Shown: positions 26,201 through 38,040, numbered from the stretch's first letter. The stretch: 64,000 nucleotides of DNA from Tetrahymena thermophila SB210 (GCF_000189635.1 NW_002476434.1:1116001-1180000); one strand, 5' to 3'. Notes: generated by a model not told the origin, from the letters alone. Translations and numbers: made by a program.

Positions 26201-27523
26201 ACTAGAGTCAAACAGAGAATTCATGTGCAAAGAATAGAAGCTTGTAGGATAAATAGAGAAAATTGAAAAAGAGAGGTAGCATTTAAAATACTTAATACTT
26301 GTTGCAAATGAAAAGTATGAAAAGATGGATGAAAAATGTAATTAGTTAATTAAGAAAAACTCAATTCTTAATGAGTAAATTTCAAACATGCAAAATCAGT
26401 TCTCAAATATAAATTAGATACTCAGGTAAATATTTTTTTAAATAATTTGATGAAACAGATGGATGGATATCTATATATTGATGGTTTGTTCATCAGGATA
26501 TTATCAAATTAAATATAAATTTTATCATTTATTTATTAGAGAAGTGATTATCAATCTTCAAGAAAACAAAGACTCTGAAATTCACAATATACTTTAGAAA
26601 ATTTTGAAAGGTAAATTTATCATAATAGACTAACTAATTAACATCTTCCCAAACTTAAATAAACAACTAAACATACAAACAATAAAGCAATTAATAATAA
26701 AATCAAATAAATAAATCATTAAATATAAAATTGTGGCAAATATTCGCAAATCAAATTTTTTATTTTGACAAAATTTTATTAGAGTGTAGAGTAACTTTAT
26801 TTACTAAAAAATAAAATACAAATATATAGAGGCAAATGAAATGATGATCATAAAAAAGGATACCGATTCTCTCTATTCAAGGTACTCACACTACAGTCCT
26901 AATGCCAGTTGCAGTGCTAAACAAACCTCTTTTAAAGAAGGCTCACTAGGAAGAGTTCAAAAGACAAGAGTAAGAATAATTTAATTTTATTTATACAAAA
27001 GTGAGTTATTTATTTATTTATTTATTTTTCTTAGAGTTCATCACCTTAAAGGGAAGGAATTTCACCACCTACTAAATCTTAGATTTATAATCAGGCAAAT
27101 AACTCGTTATTGAATATTAGTTTAAAACATAAAGAAAATAAATACATATAATCATAATAAAATTTATAAGGGGTAGGAGCAGTTTTTTAAAATATTTCAA
27201 CCAATCAGACTATTAATTGCCATAATAATTCAAAAAAAGTAAGTAATAGCTAATTTGAAAATAATAAATTGAATAAATAGTCTGTGTAACAACCACATCC
27301 TGCTTAACTAAACTAAAGTCTAGGCAATATTAAATAAAAAGAAAATATAAATAGATAAAAAACCCCTCCTAAAATAATACAAAAATAAGGTTTAACTTGC
27401 AGATCCAAGGAAGACCAAAGAAAAATAGAAGAAACTTACAGACAAATATTTTTAAAACAACTAAAATAATCAAAAATAAAAGACATATCTAATACAAGCA
27501 ATAACGCCAAGACTTTTAATTGA
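23241..27523 (+). CDS. Large Q/N/S-rich coiled-coil protein, eight exons
   Basis: A complete gene model is supported by consistent splice phases. Exons: 23241-23718, 23776-24278, 24482-25870, 25962-26129, 26193-26425, 26540-26610, 26830-26969 and 27035-27523. The sum is 3471 bases, or 1156 residues plus TGA. All introns are GT...AG and far more A+T-rich than the exons. Residues 1-160 contain an acidic patch (EGDELELVELGDSS). About 160-790 are low complexity, rich in Q, N and S. About 790-950 form a coiled coil (LEVEKTNVLEKKNENLNK, ESNREFMCKEQKL, KIEKERQHLKYL). The tail is basic and Ser/Asn/Gln-rich (SHYSPNASCSAKQTS, SSPQREGISPPTKS). No enzymatic motif is seen. The architecture suggests a scaffold or cytoskeletal/basal-body-type protein, but this is only an architectural guess. 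The start could lie further upstream, since the first codons are Met-Gln-Gln-Gln. Confidence 0.8.
23719..23775 (+). other. Intron 1 of the 23241 g​ene (57 bases)
   Basis: Donor GTAAGTATTT and acceptor ATATAATAG, with an in-frame TGA inside. It splits a Ser codon after its first base. Confidence 0.85.
24279..24481 (+). other. Intron 2 of the 23241 gene (203 bases)
   Basis: Donor GTAAATATTA, acceptor TTATTATAAAG, phase 0. It contains a TTTA tetranucleotide run just before the acceptor and several TGA codons in the coding frame. Confidence 0.85.
25871..25961 (+). other. Intron 3 of the 23241 gene (91 bases)
   Basis: Donor GTATTTAATA after ...KSVQ and acceptor TTATAAATTAG before QAYHSH, phase 0. 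An in-frame TGA rules out read-through. An earlier AG at about 25936 gives the wrong frame. Confidence 0.75.
26130..26192 (+). other. Probable 63-base intron 4, in frame and without stop
   Basis: Donor GTACAAACAT follows ...LLSEDH and acceptor TTATATAAG precedes NELLESN. The length is a multiple of three and TGA-free, so retaining it would add 21 residues of A+T-type sequence (QTYIYLQIHNIFQ...) inside the coiled coil. Composition favours an intron. Confidence 0.6.
26426..26539 (+). other. Intron 5 of the 23241 gene (114 bases)
   Basis: Donor GTAAATATTT after ...NINQIL and acceptor TTATTTATTAG. It splits an Arg codon after two bases and contains in-frame TGA. Confidence 0.8.
26611..26829 (+). 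other. Intron 6 of the 23241 gene (219 bases)
   Basis: Donor GTAAATTTATC after ...NILQKILK and acceptor AATATATAG. It splits a Glu codon after one base. The interior is C/A-rich and G-poor. Confidence 0.75.
26970..27034 (+). other. Intron 7 of the 23241 gene (65 bases)
   Basis: Donor GTAAGAATAA after ...RVQKTR and acceptor TTTTTCTTAG before SSPQREG, phase 0. A TTTA repeat lies before the acceptor. Confidence 0.85.
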
Positions 27524-29108
27524 AAAATAAATGAATTATATTATTTCTCTATTTAAATCTTTTAATTTTCTGAATTGAAAAAATAAATAACTAGTCATTA
27601 AAAAAAGACTGATAGATTATGCTTGCACAAAAATTAAACAATAAATGAAAAAAAAAATAAATAACTCATTCTTTTAGATTAAGAATGCAAATAAAAATTA
27701 AAAAAAGACTAAAGATCAAACTCCAAATAAATTAAATAAAATTAATGAGTTTTTTAAAAAAAATTATAATAAATATATTTTAAATATAAAAGAAGGTTTA
27801 GCTAAAAATGATAACAATAATGTTTTAAATAAATATTTGTATTTTGTAAATAAATACCTCTTATTAAAAAATGATACAAAAAAATTTAATTTATAAATTG
27901 AATAGTTTCTTTCAAATTATTTTTGAAAACATTATTTTTATTTGCATTTATTTTTTAATTTAAAAATTTAACTTTTTACATATAAAAACTCATTTAAAAC
28001 ATGTTAACCTTTTACAAAAATAAATTTTTTTCATTTAAGTTGTTAGCTTCTTTTTTATCAAAATTAAATCTTAGGCAAACATAAAAATCTAAAATTAATT
28101 TGAAAAAATTAGGTTTTTTTCTTAATTTTTGGAAGATAATTAAGATTTCTTTCATAGAGATTATGATAAAAAAGATATTTTATCTTAAAAACAAGCAATT
28201 TTTAGATAAATACTCAAATATTAAAAAAATCTAATTGAATTTTATTGACCTTTATAACTTCCTAACCTATTTATAGAATTATCTTTTACTAATTTTGCAG
28301 AAAATCAAAGGATTTGCATCTTTAAAATTAATTTATGCTTTAATTCGAAAAAATAAAGATTTAAGGTATAAAAGAATAAATTTATTTGAATATCTTCTCT
28401 GCCTTAATTGATTTAATTTTGATAATGTAATAAAAGAGTTTATGTTAAGCCAAATCTTAAAAATAACTAACAAAAGAAACACAATTAAATAAGTATTTCA
28501 TTTGATAATTAGTATTTTCCACTTTGAAATACCTTTAACAGATTTACTATAAAATAAGGAAAATAAAATTAATTATCATAAAAAAAAGGATAATAAAGAT
28601 ATTATCAAGAAATGAGAGTTTATTATAAACTTTCTGGAAAAAATATATAAATTAATTAATAATTAAATAAATAAATTGAATTACATTGATGATAAAATAA
28701 CCAAAAAAGATTTAGGAAGATTATAAATCATAATTTTCAAAAAGCTATTTTTTTTTTTGATTTTTTATTCCATAAGAACGAACGAAACTCATTTTAAAAA
28801 ACAACATTGTAACTAGCAAAAATATTCGCCTTAAGAGATAAAAATAGGTTTATTTTAAAATAGATAACATACATATTATTCTAAAACTAAAGTTTATTAA
28901 ATTCTTTTTAAATTCTATTAGAAATATTGATTGATTTTTGATTAATTTAAATGTAATTATTTATCATTTATTTCTTTTAATTTTTGAATTTCTTTATTGA
29001 TTGATTGATTGATCAATTTATTTAGTCAATTTGAAATATTTTTTGTGATTCGCTTTAGCTATAAGGAATATTTATTTAATTTTTATTTATTTTGCAAGCA
29101 ATTTGCAT
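27524..29108. other. Intergenic spacer
   Basis: Very A+T-rich, with homopolymer tracts and a GATT repeat near 28998. I see no gene, RNA or repeat of note. Confidence 0.6.
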
Positions 29109-29893
29109 ATGTCTCATGAAGAAGCACTTGCTCCTTTTTTTAGTAAAATTATGTAATATCTAGGAAGATATATATCAAAAAATATATAAAAAAGTAAAAA
29201 AAAGTAATTAGAAATAAGAAAAAGGAAAATATAAAGAAACACACACAATTTAGGAAGAAATAAGAGAAGATAAGTAAAGGATTGTATAGTATTAAAAGGA
29301 AATAAAAAAGTAGAAGAGGAAACAAGCTCAACCAACCACTTATTTTGCTCTGTTTAAAAAAAGCGATATTCAAACTAAAATTAAGCTCTCTTCATCTTAA
29401 ATTTCTAAATGTCATTACCGAAAAAAGTGGTTAATAAAGAAAGATAGATATGTGAAGCGCCAGGTAAAATTTATTAATTTTAAATTTTATATCATCAATC
29501 TAGTATTTGACATAGTGCTTTTCTCAATTATTATTATCATTCTAATAACAATGGCATTTAAACCAGAAAAATATTAATTTTTACTTATTTTTAATTTATT
29601 TGTTTAATCTCAAACTAGAATTGACAGTGTATGAGCATACAACCGAAATGTAGACATCTCATATGTGCCAAGAAGAGATAGAAATTAACAATTGGTTAGA
29701 GGAACACAATATTTAGATGGCTGATCCTCTTGATTTGATTCACTAATATTTTCATGTCAAAAAGAAAAAAATTAGTGAAAAGATAGCAGAGAATAAAAAA
29801 AGCAAAGGTCTTACTTAAGGGTCTTTATTACTCGAGCGTCGTGCCAAAAAAAATGTTAATGCTCCCACCATTTCTTTCTCAGAAAACATATGA
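29109..29893 (+). CDS. Basic two-exon protein of unknown function
   Basis: Exon 1 (29109-29463) encodes MSHEEALAPFFSKIMQYL followed by a long Lys/Arg/Gln-rich segment. The intron 29464-29618 (donor GTAAAATTT, acceptor CTCAAACTAG) splits a Glu codon after its first base. Exon 2 (29619-29893) encodes ELTVYEHTTEMQTSHMC, then an ordered-looking piece INNWLEEHNIQMADPLDL and a basic tail LLERRAKKNVNAP, ending ISFSENI before TGA. The total is 209 residues. No membrane segment or known domain is seen. Exon 2 has clear coding composition. The Lys-rich half of exon 1 is A+T-rich and could hide a further intron. Confidence 0.6.
29464..29618 (+). other. Intron of the 29109 gene
   Basis: GTAAAATTT...CAAACTAG, 155 bases, phase 1 on both sides, with strong A+T enrichment relative to the following exon. 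Confidence 0.7.
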
Positions 29894-30376
29894 GCAGACA
29901 GCTTTTTGCTAAAAAAAGAAATTTCTTAGTAGTTTATTGCTCTTGTAAGCTAACACAATCCATTAATAACCATTTTCTTACCCCCAATTTTAGAAATTCT
30001 ACAAAAAAAAAATATACTATTATTTAAAATCATGAATAAGACATTGCAAAAGTTAATGATCAATCAGCCCTACCCAAGTTTGTCTGATATAAAAAAATCA
30101 ATAAATTCTTTAACTAACTAACAACCTTTATGCAAAACTTAATTAATTTCTCAACTTTAAAAACACAAAATAAATAATTAAATATCGTATTAATAGTCAA
30201 TCAGTAGTTCAGCTGCCATAATAATTAATAACCTTTCAATAGATATTTACATTTACAATACTATAATTAACTTACTTAATTCCTTTTTAGTAAATTTATC
30301 TCAAATATAGCAAAATAATAATACTTATATCAGAGAAAATAGAAAATTTGCAGAGCTTTCTTTGATTATCATATGA
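29890..30376 (+). CDS. Possible small spliced gene overlapping the previous stop codon
   Basis: An ATG at 29890 overlaps the TGA of the preceding gene (ATGA). A 55-base exon MSRQLFAKKRNFLVVYC ends at a GTAAGC donor. The intron 29945-29993 ends CCCAATTTTAG, and the second exon (29994-30376) stays in phase to a TGA, giving 145 residues. The best part is KLMINQPYPSLSDIKKSINSL. The opposite strand is full of TGA, which favours plus-strand coding. It may be the 3' portion of the 29109 gene with a missed splice rather than a separate gene, since true ATGA overlaps are unusual in ciliates. Function unknown. Confidence 0.35.
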
Positions 30377-32285
30377 GTGAAAAGCTTAAACGAATATATA
30401 AATAAATAAATTTAAATTCCATCACTTGACTGATTGACTGATGAATTAATTACTACTTCATAAAAAATTTAAAAACCTTTTATACTACTCTCTAATGAAC
30501 CTTTTAACCTAATTGACTCTTATTTCTACTATTCATTCCTAAATTATTTTCTATTTAGAAACTCCTAAAATCCGATCCAAATATTTTATGTAATAAAGTC
30601 CTATCAAAAATAATAAAGAGTTAGAATATTTTACTTACAATAAATACAATAAAATAAGTTAGTAGCAATCATAAAAATTCGAATAGACACAAAACATACT
30701 CAGATAAGAATTATTAATAGAACAATATAAAAACTGCAATCTAAAGAATTAAAAATTAGTAATTCAATATATTAAAAGCTAAATAAACTAACTAACTAAC
30801 TAATTAACTAATTATTTTTATTTGCTACCAATAATCGCAACATTAAATACTTTTCCTTTTACTAGGATTGACCTTACCATTTATAGAATGGCAAAAAAAC
30901 CCTTTTAATGATTAGAATTTTCAATCACTTAAACTCAACCTTAATAAAATGATAATAATAATTCTTCACTTTAATAAATTTACTATAAGTGTATACTTCC
31001 TATTTCCTTTACAGAAATCAGTGTAAATATAATAACACAAGTAAGAAAAAACTATTTATTGTTCCAAATAATAAGATAAGCTTTATGTGATGTGTTATAA
31101 TTCACATTTTGATGATTTTAGGTGTGGAATAAAGCAAATTCTTATTAAAATCAACTCATTCATTATAAAACTGAAAAATAAATAACATTAAAAAAAATTG
31201 CATCTTAAAAGAAGAAAAGCTGTAACTACTGAAAAAAAAATAAAAATCATGAACAAAAAATTGATAAAAATGACAAATTAAACTCAATTCATTAATAAAA
31301 AGTATAAAAGCAAAGAATAAATAAACAAGAAATAATAATTTTACTATTATTTATATATTTAAAAATATATATTTACATATACTTTATTTTACATTTTACT
31401 CTCTTGACTACTTTTAATATCTATAAATCAAATTTTTCTTTTTAGTTTTTTAAATCCAATTAATTGAAACGAACAAGTTTTTGTTTTAGAAAATTTTTCA
31501 CCGATATTAGATCAGATTAGTCTTTTTATCAGATTAATATTTGCTTGCTTTCTAAAATTATTAAAAATTTATTCTTATAAATTCTATTTACACTTGTAAA
31601 TTAATTCTGATCCTTACAACTAACTAATTTTCTAAAAACTCAAATTTAGTAAGTAGTACGGCTTACTATTTTAATTTCTATTTTACCTAACAGAAGTAAT
31701 AAATATATCAATATGTTTTTAGTTATATAGAAAAGGGTATGCAATAATAATATTTTCTAAATTCATTTTACAAAATTGAAATAGTTTACACAAAAAAGTA
31801 TTCTGAATATAAATATTTTATACTTTTCTTTTGCTAAAAATAAATTAAAACTTTAGCTTTTTAAATCTTTGTTGCAATAAAAAGGTTAACTTCATAAAAA
31901 ATTTATTGTTTTATATTTTATAGGAAAACTGAATATTTTAAAAATTAGAATATATAAAAATGAACTATCTATTATTATTTATTAAAACTAATGGATTTAT
32001 TGTAGATTATCAAAATTATTATTGAGAAAATTATTGCTCAAAACCTTGATCAAAAATACCATACTTAATTTTAAGAAATTTAAATGTCCCAAGCTACATT
32101 CATTAAGGTTTTGGAGTAATTACATATTTTAATAAAATTAGATTCAAACTATTTAAAAAAATTAAAAAAGAAAATTACTGTTTAAAAAATAGGACCATAA
32201 CGAAAACAAATATAGGATATACATTTTTTATTAAACCAAACTGAATTTAGTTTTGAAAAATAATTAACAATTTTATAATTTATAT
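30377..32285. other. Intergenic spacer
   Basis: A+T-rich sequence with an AACT tetranucleotide tract near 30788-30815. It is expected to hold the 3' ends of the converging genes on either side. No other feature is supported. Confidence 0.55.
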
Positions 32286-33170
32286 TCAGATATAATACCC
32301 ATCTAAAAACTAAGTCAATTCTAATTACTTTACAAGTACGAAGAATCTCCTTGAAGCTATTATAATAGGGTTGTATAAAGCAAAGGAAATAAAAATGACT
32401 GCTAAAGAAGAAACTTAGACTATTATGCGAACTATGAAATCAAAATTTCCATTACTCAAGTCTATATAGCAAGTAACAATTATCACAAAACAAGTAAGTA
32501 TTAGATTAACTATAGCAAATAAGTAATTTAATGTTATCATTTTAGGCATAGAGTAGGATAAACTTATTGCTAAAAACAAGATTTAAAACAAAAATAAATG
32601 GACATGAGCAACGTAAAGAATATTTAAGTTTGAGCCATAGCCTTTGCTAAAATAAATTGAATACCCAATTACTAAAGTTATAGATGTATAAAAAAGTAAA
32701 AATAACAGATAATGGAAGTATGAGCTAATTGTTTGCTACAAATTTTTACAGCAATATGAGAATTTTCCATTTCTGATTTGATTGCTTGAAATGTGTTAAT
32801 TGTTATTAATGATGGGCTAGATTACTAAATTGTCCATTTTTATAGCTGAAAGCAAGTCTAATTTTTTAATCAAATTCAGATTTTAAATATCTAAATTCAA
32901 TTCTGAATAAATAAGCTGCAAACAATCAAACAAAATATTTTATTTGTTTTAATTTGATCTTAAAGAAATTGTACAATACAGCTATTCAGGGTTCTAGAGC
33001 TAATTGCTACAATTATTTGGATTTAGATTCTTTTCAACAATGGATTTTTATTCAACTTCATAAAGTGGTTATATAATTTACTGTGAATAATTCTCATAAC
33101 TGATAAGATGGGGTTCTTCATTCAAACCATTATCAATCGGTATTCCAACTGTAAAATTTTGATTTTTCAT
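32286..33170 (-). CDS. Putative four-helix membrane protein, single exon
   Basis: The minus strand is TGA-free from ATG 33170 to TGA 32288-32286, 294 residues. The first 140 residues are hydrophilic and Asn/Gln-rich (MKNQNFTVGIPIDNGLNEEP). The rest holds four hydrophobic segments: about 151-173 (YLLFLLFYTSITLVIGYSI), 180-203 (VHLFLFQILFLAISLSYS), 210-235 (LFAIVNLILTCFVIIVTCYI) and 245-268 (IIVQVSSLAVIFISFALYNP). A short cytoplasmic-type tail RRFFVLVKQLELTQF follows. Regularly spaced hydrophobic helices and raised G+C support a real gene. Four-segment proteins of this kind are common in ciliates, but I cannot name the family. A competing spliced frame on the plus strand was rejected. Confidence 0.65.
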
Positions 33171-35288
33171 GCGATTATTTTTTATTTTAAATGGAAAATA
33201 AAGAGCTCAATACAAAAGTACTAATAAGTTTATAGAAAAGTATTAAATACTTTTTTTTCTAAGATGTGTTCTGATTTTTGATTAGTTTAAATAATTTATT
33301 AATTATAGATAATACATTAAGCAGATTAGCCAATTGAATTATATGTCTATCTTCAAGGATTTATTGTGTATTTTTCTACATAAATTGGACAAAATTTAAA
33401 TTTTGTAAAATAAATTCAAAAATCTCCAGTTACATATAAAGATTATTTTAAAAAAATATACAAAATTAGGTAGTTTTAAAAAGATTTGAATCTAGTTCAG
33501 TATGATTTGTTTATTTATTTTTAAAAATGATTATTAAATTAAAGCAAAAGATTTGATAAAAAAAGTGTTTTCATTTCATACGTATTAATTGATTTATTTT
33601 TGCTTTTAGTAAATTGTAAACTGATGCTTTTATTGTAATTCAAATATCAATTCATTAAAAGATTACAGAAATTTTAATAATTATTATCTGCAGTTGCTAG
33701 ATAATTTTAGTACTTGAAGTAAAAGATTTTTGTCTATTCTTCAATTCTTATCTTACTTTGAAATTAATTAAAATATAATCAAATTTATTTTTTATTAATT
33801 AAGTTTGATAGAAAAAATATTATTTTATTGAGAATTATTATAAATTATTTTAATTGTTAATGTCTTAATTCTGTTTTTTAAAATTTAAGTGTATATTTTG
33901 AGATATTTAACTTTTTTTATGGATAAATTATACAAAAAATTATAAATTATTTTGAATGGTTGTGGATAAAAATTTAATTTTGCCATTATCTAAATAAAAC
34001 ACTTTAGAAATAGCAGAAAAATATATTAAGTTTAAAAAGACAGAATAAAAAAAATATTTTTTGAGCTATGAATGACTAAAATTTAAAATATAAATTCAAA
34101 TTAGATAAAGCTAAAATAAATAAAAAATGGTGCAATCGAATAAATATTTGTAAATTTAGATAAAATAAAACCCTTTTTAAAAATTTAATATTTAAAATTA
34201 TGGATTAGCAAATTAATTATCCTATTAATTTATAACTAATATCATTTCAATTTGTATGAGTATATTTTTATAAAACTTATAATTAATTTTGATAATGATA
34301 CATTATAAAAGACATATTTACATAATGTTTATAATCAAATATATTTATGATTTAAAGATTAATAAATGTTCTTTTGAAGTCAATAAAAATTATATTTTTT
34401 CTAAATAATTTTTTCAATAAAATTTTTGTAATATTTCATCTTCATTAAAAATGTAATTTATTTCTTTTCCACATATATTGGTTCTTTTATAAATATAAAT
34501 TAAGTAATTCTAATTTTTTTAAATAATTTAAAATATTTTATGATAAAACAAAAGTAAGTTTTAAATATTAAAATGTGATTATATTTATAATAAATTAAGA
34601 CAAGAATATGAATTGATAAAGAAAAAAAAGTTTTACAGAAATTATGTATGTATAAATAAAATTAATAAATTTTCAAAGAAAGCCTAAATAAAATAAATAA
34701 TATACATAAATTATAGTAACTCTCAAATTAAAATTGTGTAAATAATACAAAAAATTATGGATACTAACTATTTTAATTATCAAAAAACTATTTTTATCAT
34801 GCGCTTACAGAGTAATATTTACTTTTATTATAGTGTAGTGCATTGATTTAGATAAAAAGAAGATATGCTTTAATTTAAAACAATTCTTAAAAGTTCAGAA
34901 ATTATCAGATTTAAAGCAAATTATTACTTAACAAGTAATAAAAAAATAAATTTAATAGTTTAATGTTTACATAAATTAATATGCTATTTTGAATTTTTGG
35001 TTATATTTCAATAGAAAAATAAATTAATTAACAAATCTTATACACATACCTATTCAAATAATAATGATGCAAAAATTAAATTAAATTTAATAGTTTAATG
35101 TTTACATAAATTAATATGCTATTTTGAAATTTTTATAATATTTCATAAGAAAATTAATTAACAAATCTTATACATCTATCTATTCAAATAGTAAAGTTGA
35201 GAAGAAATAAATTAATAGTAATCAAATATTAAATAAATTTACTAACTAGTAGTTTTAACAAAATTTAGATAAAATAAATAAATAATTA
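33171..35288. other. Intergenic region leading into the ABCG cluster
   Basis: It separates the minus-strand membrane protein from ABCG copy 1 and should contain both promoters. From about 34550 onward it matches, in broken blocks, the region upstream of ABCG copy 2 (about 37610 onward). The part closest to copy 1 is internally duplicated (34951-35195). Confidence 0.6.
34951..35195. repeat. Duplicated upstream block of ABCG copy 1 (two copies, period 135)
   Basis: The sequence TTTAATAGTTTAATGTTTAC begins at 34951 and again at 35086. Each copy continues ATAAATTAATATGCTATTTT and, further on, ATTAACAAATCTTATACA and TATTCAAATA. A third, more diverged copy lies at 38041-38150, about 190 bases before ABCG copy 2. 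Conservation relative to the start codon suggests regulatory sequence. Confidence 0.85.
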
Positions 35289-37046
35289 ATGATTAATTAA
35301 GAATAAGCTAAAAAGGGTATTGATATTACATGGAGAAATGTCAAATATACAGCTCATACAAAAAATTCTCATCGTGAAATTCTCAAAGGATTGTCAGGAA
35401 TTTGCAAGGCTGGAGAAATGACTGCTATTATGGGTAGTTCAGGAGCTGGTAAAACTACCTTGCTAAACATTTTATGCTGCAGAGCTGAAAATACAAACGA
35501 AGTTAAACTTTTAGGAGATATCACTGCCAATGGAAAGTCATACGATGCTCGCTCTTTTTCTAATTTTGCTGCATATGTTATGTAAGAAGATCTAATTCTA
35601 GAAACAATGACAGTATTAGAAGCTCTTCATTTTGCTGCTAACTTAAAAATGACAGGGACTGAGCAATAAAAGCAGGCTAAAGTCCAAGAAGTATTAAAAA
35701 TTATGCGCTTAGAAAAATGTCAAAATAGTCTTATAGGTGGTAATACCATAAAAGGTATCACCAAAGGAGAGAAAAAGCGCACATCAATTGCTTTCGAGCT
35801 AGTGAGTGACCCAGATGTCATCTTCTTAGATGAGCCTACTAGTGGTCTAGATTCTTTCACTGCATATAACGTTGTGGATGTTTTGTAACAATATGCTAGG
35901 GAATAAAACAAAACAATTATTTGCACTATCCATCAACCTTCCTCTGAAATTTTTATAAAGTTTGATCGCTTGATACTTTTAGTAGATGGTTAATTTATTT
36001 ATCAAGGGCCTAGAGATAAAGTTATAGACTACTTTGGATCTTTTGGTTTTTAATGTCCCCATCTAAGCAATCCAGCTGATTATTTTATAAGTATTATGCA
36101 TGCTGAGTCAGAAAAAAATAGAAAAAGTTATAAAGTTTACTTTGAAAATTTTGAAAAGAAATTGAGTGATGATATTTCTAAAGAAATTGATTAACACGGA
36201 ACTAAGTTAATTCTTCAAAAATCAGCACAAGCTTCATTTCTAACTCAAGTTAGCATTTTAATAAAGCGTAATTTTAAAAATGTATAAAGAAATCCAATGG
36301 AATTTAGAGCTAAAATTATACAATCAATTATTCTAGGTCTATTTACAGGATTAATTTACCTTAATCTTCCAGATCCTGAATCACATAGAGATGACTAGCG
36401 TGTTGTTAATGATTATAATGGTGCTATATTCTTTTTAATTTAAAACACTCATTAGAGTACTCTTTTTCAAATGATCGTTTCTATTCCTTTAGAGAAAGGA
36501 GTCTATTTGAAAGAAAAAAATGCCAAATTATATTCAGCAAATGCATATTTTTTAGCTAAAATGGCAATTGAAAGCATTGTTGCCTTAGTATAGCCTATAG
36601 TTTTTATTTCAATAAGCTATTATATGATTGGTTTAAATGAAAATTTTGGTCGCTTCTGCTTTTTCGTATTAGTTAGTATAATTAATAGTTTCATCGGTCT
36701 ATCATAAGGACTCTTTTGCGGTTCTTTCTTTAATGATCCATCAACAGCAATGAGTATAACTCCTATGATGATTCTTCCATTTTTTTTATTTTCTGGTTTT
36801 TATAGAAATGTTGCTGATATGCCAGATTGGAATGCTTGGTTTTAATGGCTTTCTAATTATAGATATGCTTTCGAAGCCTTAATTCGTAATAATTACACAG
36901 ACAGTCCTTTTACTATTGATGTAATAGGATAAACTAATTTAGATCTAGGAAAATGGATGAGTGTTTTAATGTTAGTAATTTTATTCTTAGCTTTTTCAAC
37001 ATTTACACTCATAGTACTAAATACAAAAAAATAAAGATTATAGTGA
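35289..37046 (+). CDS. ABCG-type half-transporter, cluster copy 1
   Basis: 585 residues in one exon; ATP-driven membrane pump subunit of the ABCG/White family, NBD first and membrane domain second. Walker A GSSGAGKT is at 49-56, Q-loop QEDLILE after YVM near 98-104, signature-position T-K-G-E-K-K-R at 158-164, Walker B VIFLDEP at 177-183, D-loop SGLDS, and switch His215 (IHQPSSE). Six likely helices fall near 343-360, 376-395, 420-447, 455-478, 490-508 and 556-577. The start MINQEQAKKG gives the shortest leader of the family and is the first ATG before the conserved GIDITW. The protein ends KKQRLQ, with TAG as Gln, then TGA. It departs from its twin in the first extracellular region (STLFQMIVSIPLEKG). 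Half-transporters act as dimers; the substrate is unknown. Confidence 0.95.
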
Positions 37047-37088
37047 AATTTTATATAATAATTTTGATAAAATATAAATCTTGTTAAT

Positions 37089-37133
37089 ATACTCTAAATC
37101 CTCATTAATTAAGTGCATCCCCCCATCTTTAAA
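37089..37133. repeat. Dispersed TTAATTAAG / C-run block, first copy
   Basis: It lies 43 bases after the stop of ABCG copy 1. It shares the order TCCTCATTAATTAAG, a short variable piece, then six C residues and AAAG(T) with 59660-59702. Copy 2, otherwise a near-duplicate of copy 1, has no such block in its 3' flank. Confidence 0.6.
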
Positions 37134-38040
37134 GTCTACTTGAGACCCTTAATTTGGATCAAAAATTTTAAAACTATTATTTTTACTATAATCCTTATTC
37201 AAGAGCGCCCAAGGTAGTAGGCTAAATTTAAAGCAATTTTAATTTACTTTAAATCCAAGTTAAAATAATTATTTTACTTATTTTTGTACTGTTGTTAAAA
37301 AAATTAAAATGCTCTATATGAATGCTAGATAAATAGTATTAAAAATTATAAAATAAGAAATATTCCAGAAAAATAATTATTAATTAATAATATTGCAGTA
37401 TTAAACTTTCTCGAAATTTTAGTTACTCTTTTAAATTATTTGCAATTTTTTTTTTATTTAATTAAAATTTGTTTTTGAAGGATTTATTACTCAGTTTTTT
37501 TAATCAAAATTTAATCTTTATTAAAAATGAAATTTGATTTACTTAATTCTAAGCTTTTTAATATCAAAATAATTTTATAAAATATTATTATTTTATTTTA
37601 TAATTATAAATAATATTAACTATTTTAATATTAGAAAAAAAAGTAATGTTAAATTGTGATTAGATTAATAATAAATTAAGATATGACATATGAATTGTTC
37701 CAGAAATTAAATTACTCTCAAATCTGCAAGTAAGTTTATAAATAATTAATTGATTTTCAAAGAAATCATAAAAATAGATTTAGTGGAAAAATTCTAGAAA
37801 CTCTCGAACTAAAAATTTTTTAACTATTCAAAAATTATGAATGACAAAACTTTTAAAGCTCATAAAGTTGCTTTTATTCGGTATTTCTGGAATAGTAATT
37901 AATTGATTTTAGATTGCATTTTATTGATTTAGAAAAAAGGAAGATTTACTTTTACTTAGATAATTCGTAAAACTTCAAAATTAATCAGATTTGATAAATT
38001 TTATAGCAACTGATTACTTTAATCATAATAACAAAATAAA

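Noticed and set aside
29114-29373. Minus-strand Phe/Leu/Ile-rich frames opposite exon 1 of the 29109 gene
   Set aside because: Complement of the Lys-rich codons of that exon; highly hydrophobic low complexity.
32395-32776. Plus-strand spliced small gene with a GTAAGT...TTTTAG intron
   Set aside because: It lies wholly inside the 294-codon minus-strand frame with four regular hydrophobic helices, which is the better explanation; kept as a finding because it is testable.
35720-35926. Minus-strand open frame opposite the NBD of ABCG copy 1 (and equivalents opposite other copies)
   Set aside because: It recurs at the same place in several copies because the sense codons are conserved; antisense shadow.
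37089-37133. C-run block as a telomere repeat or chromosome breakage sequence
   Set aside because: The runs are six C residues without repeated CCCCAA units, and the Tetrahymena breakage consensus is absent; breakage sites are also removed from macronuclear DNA.
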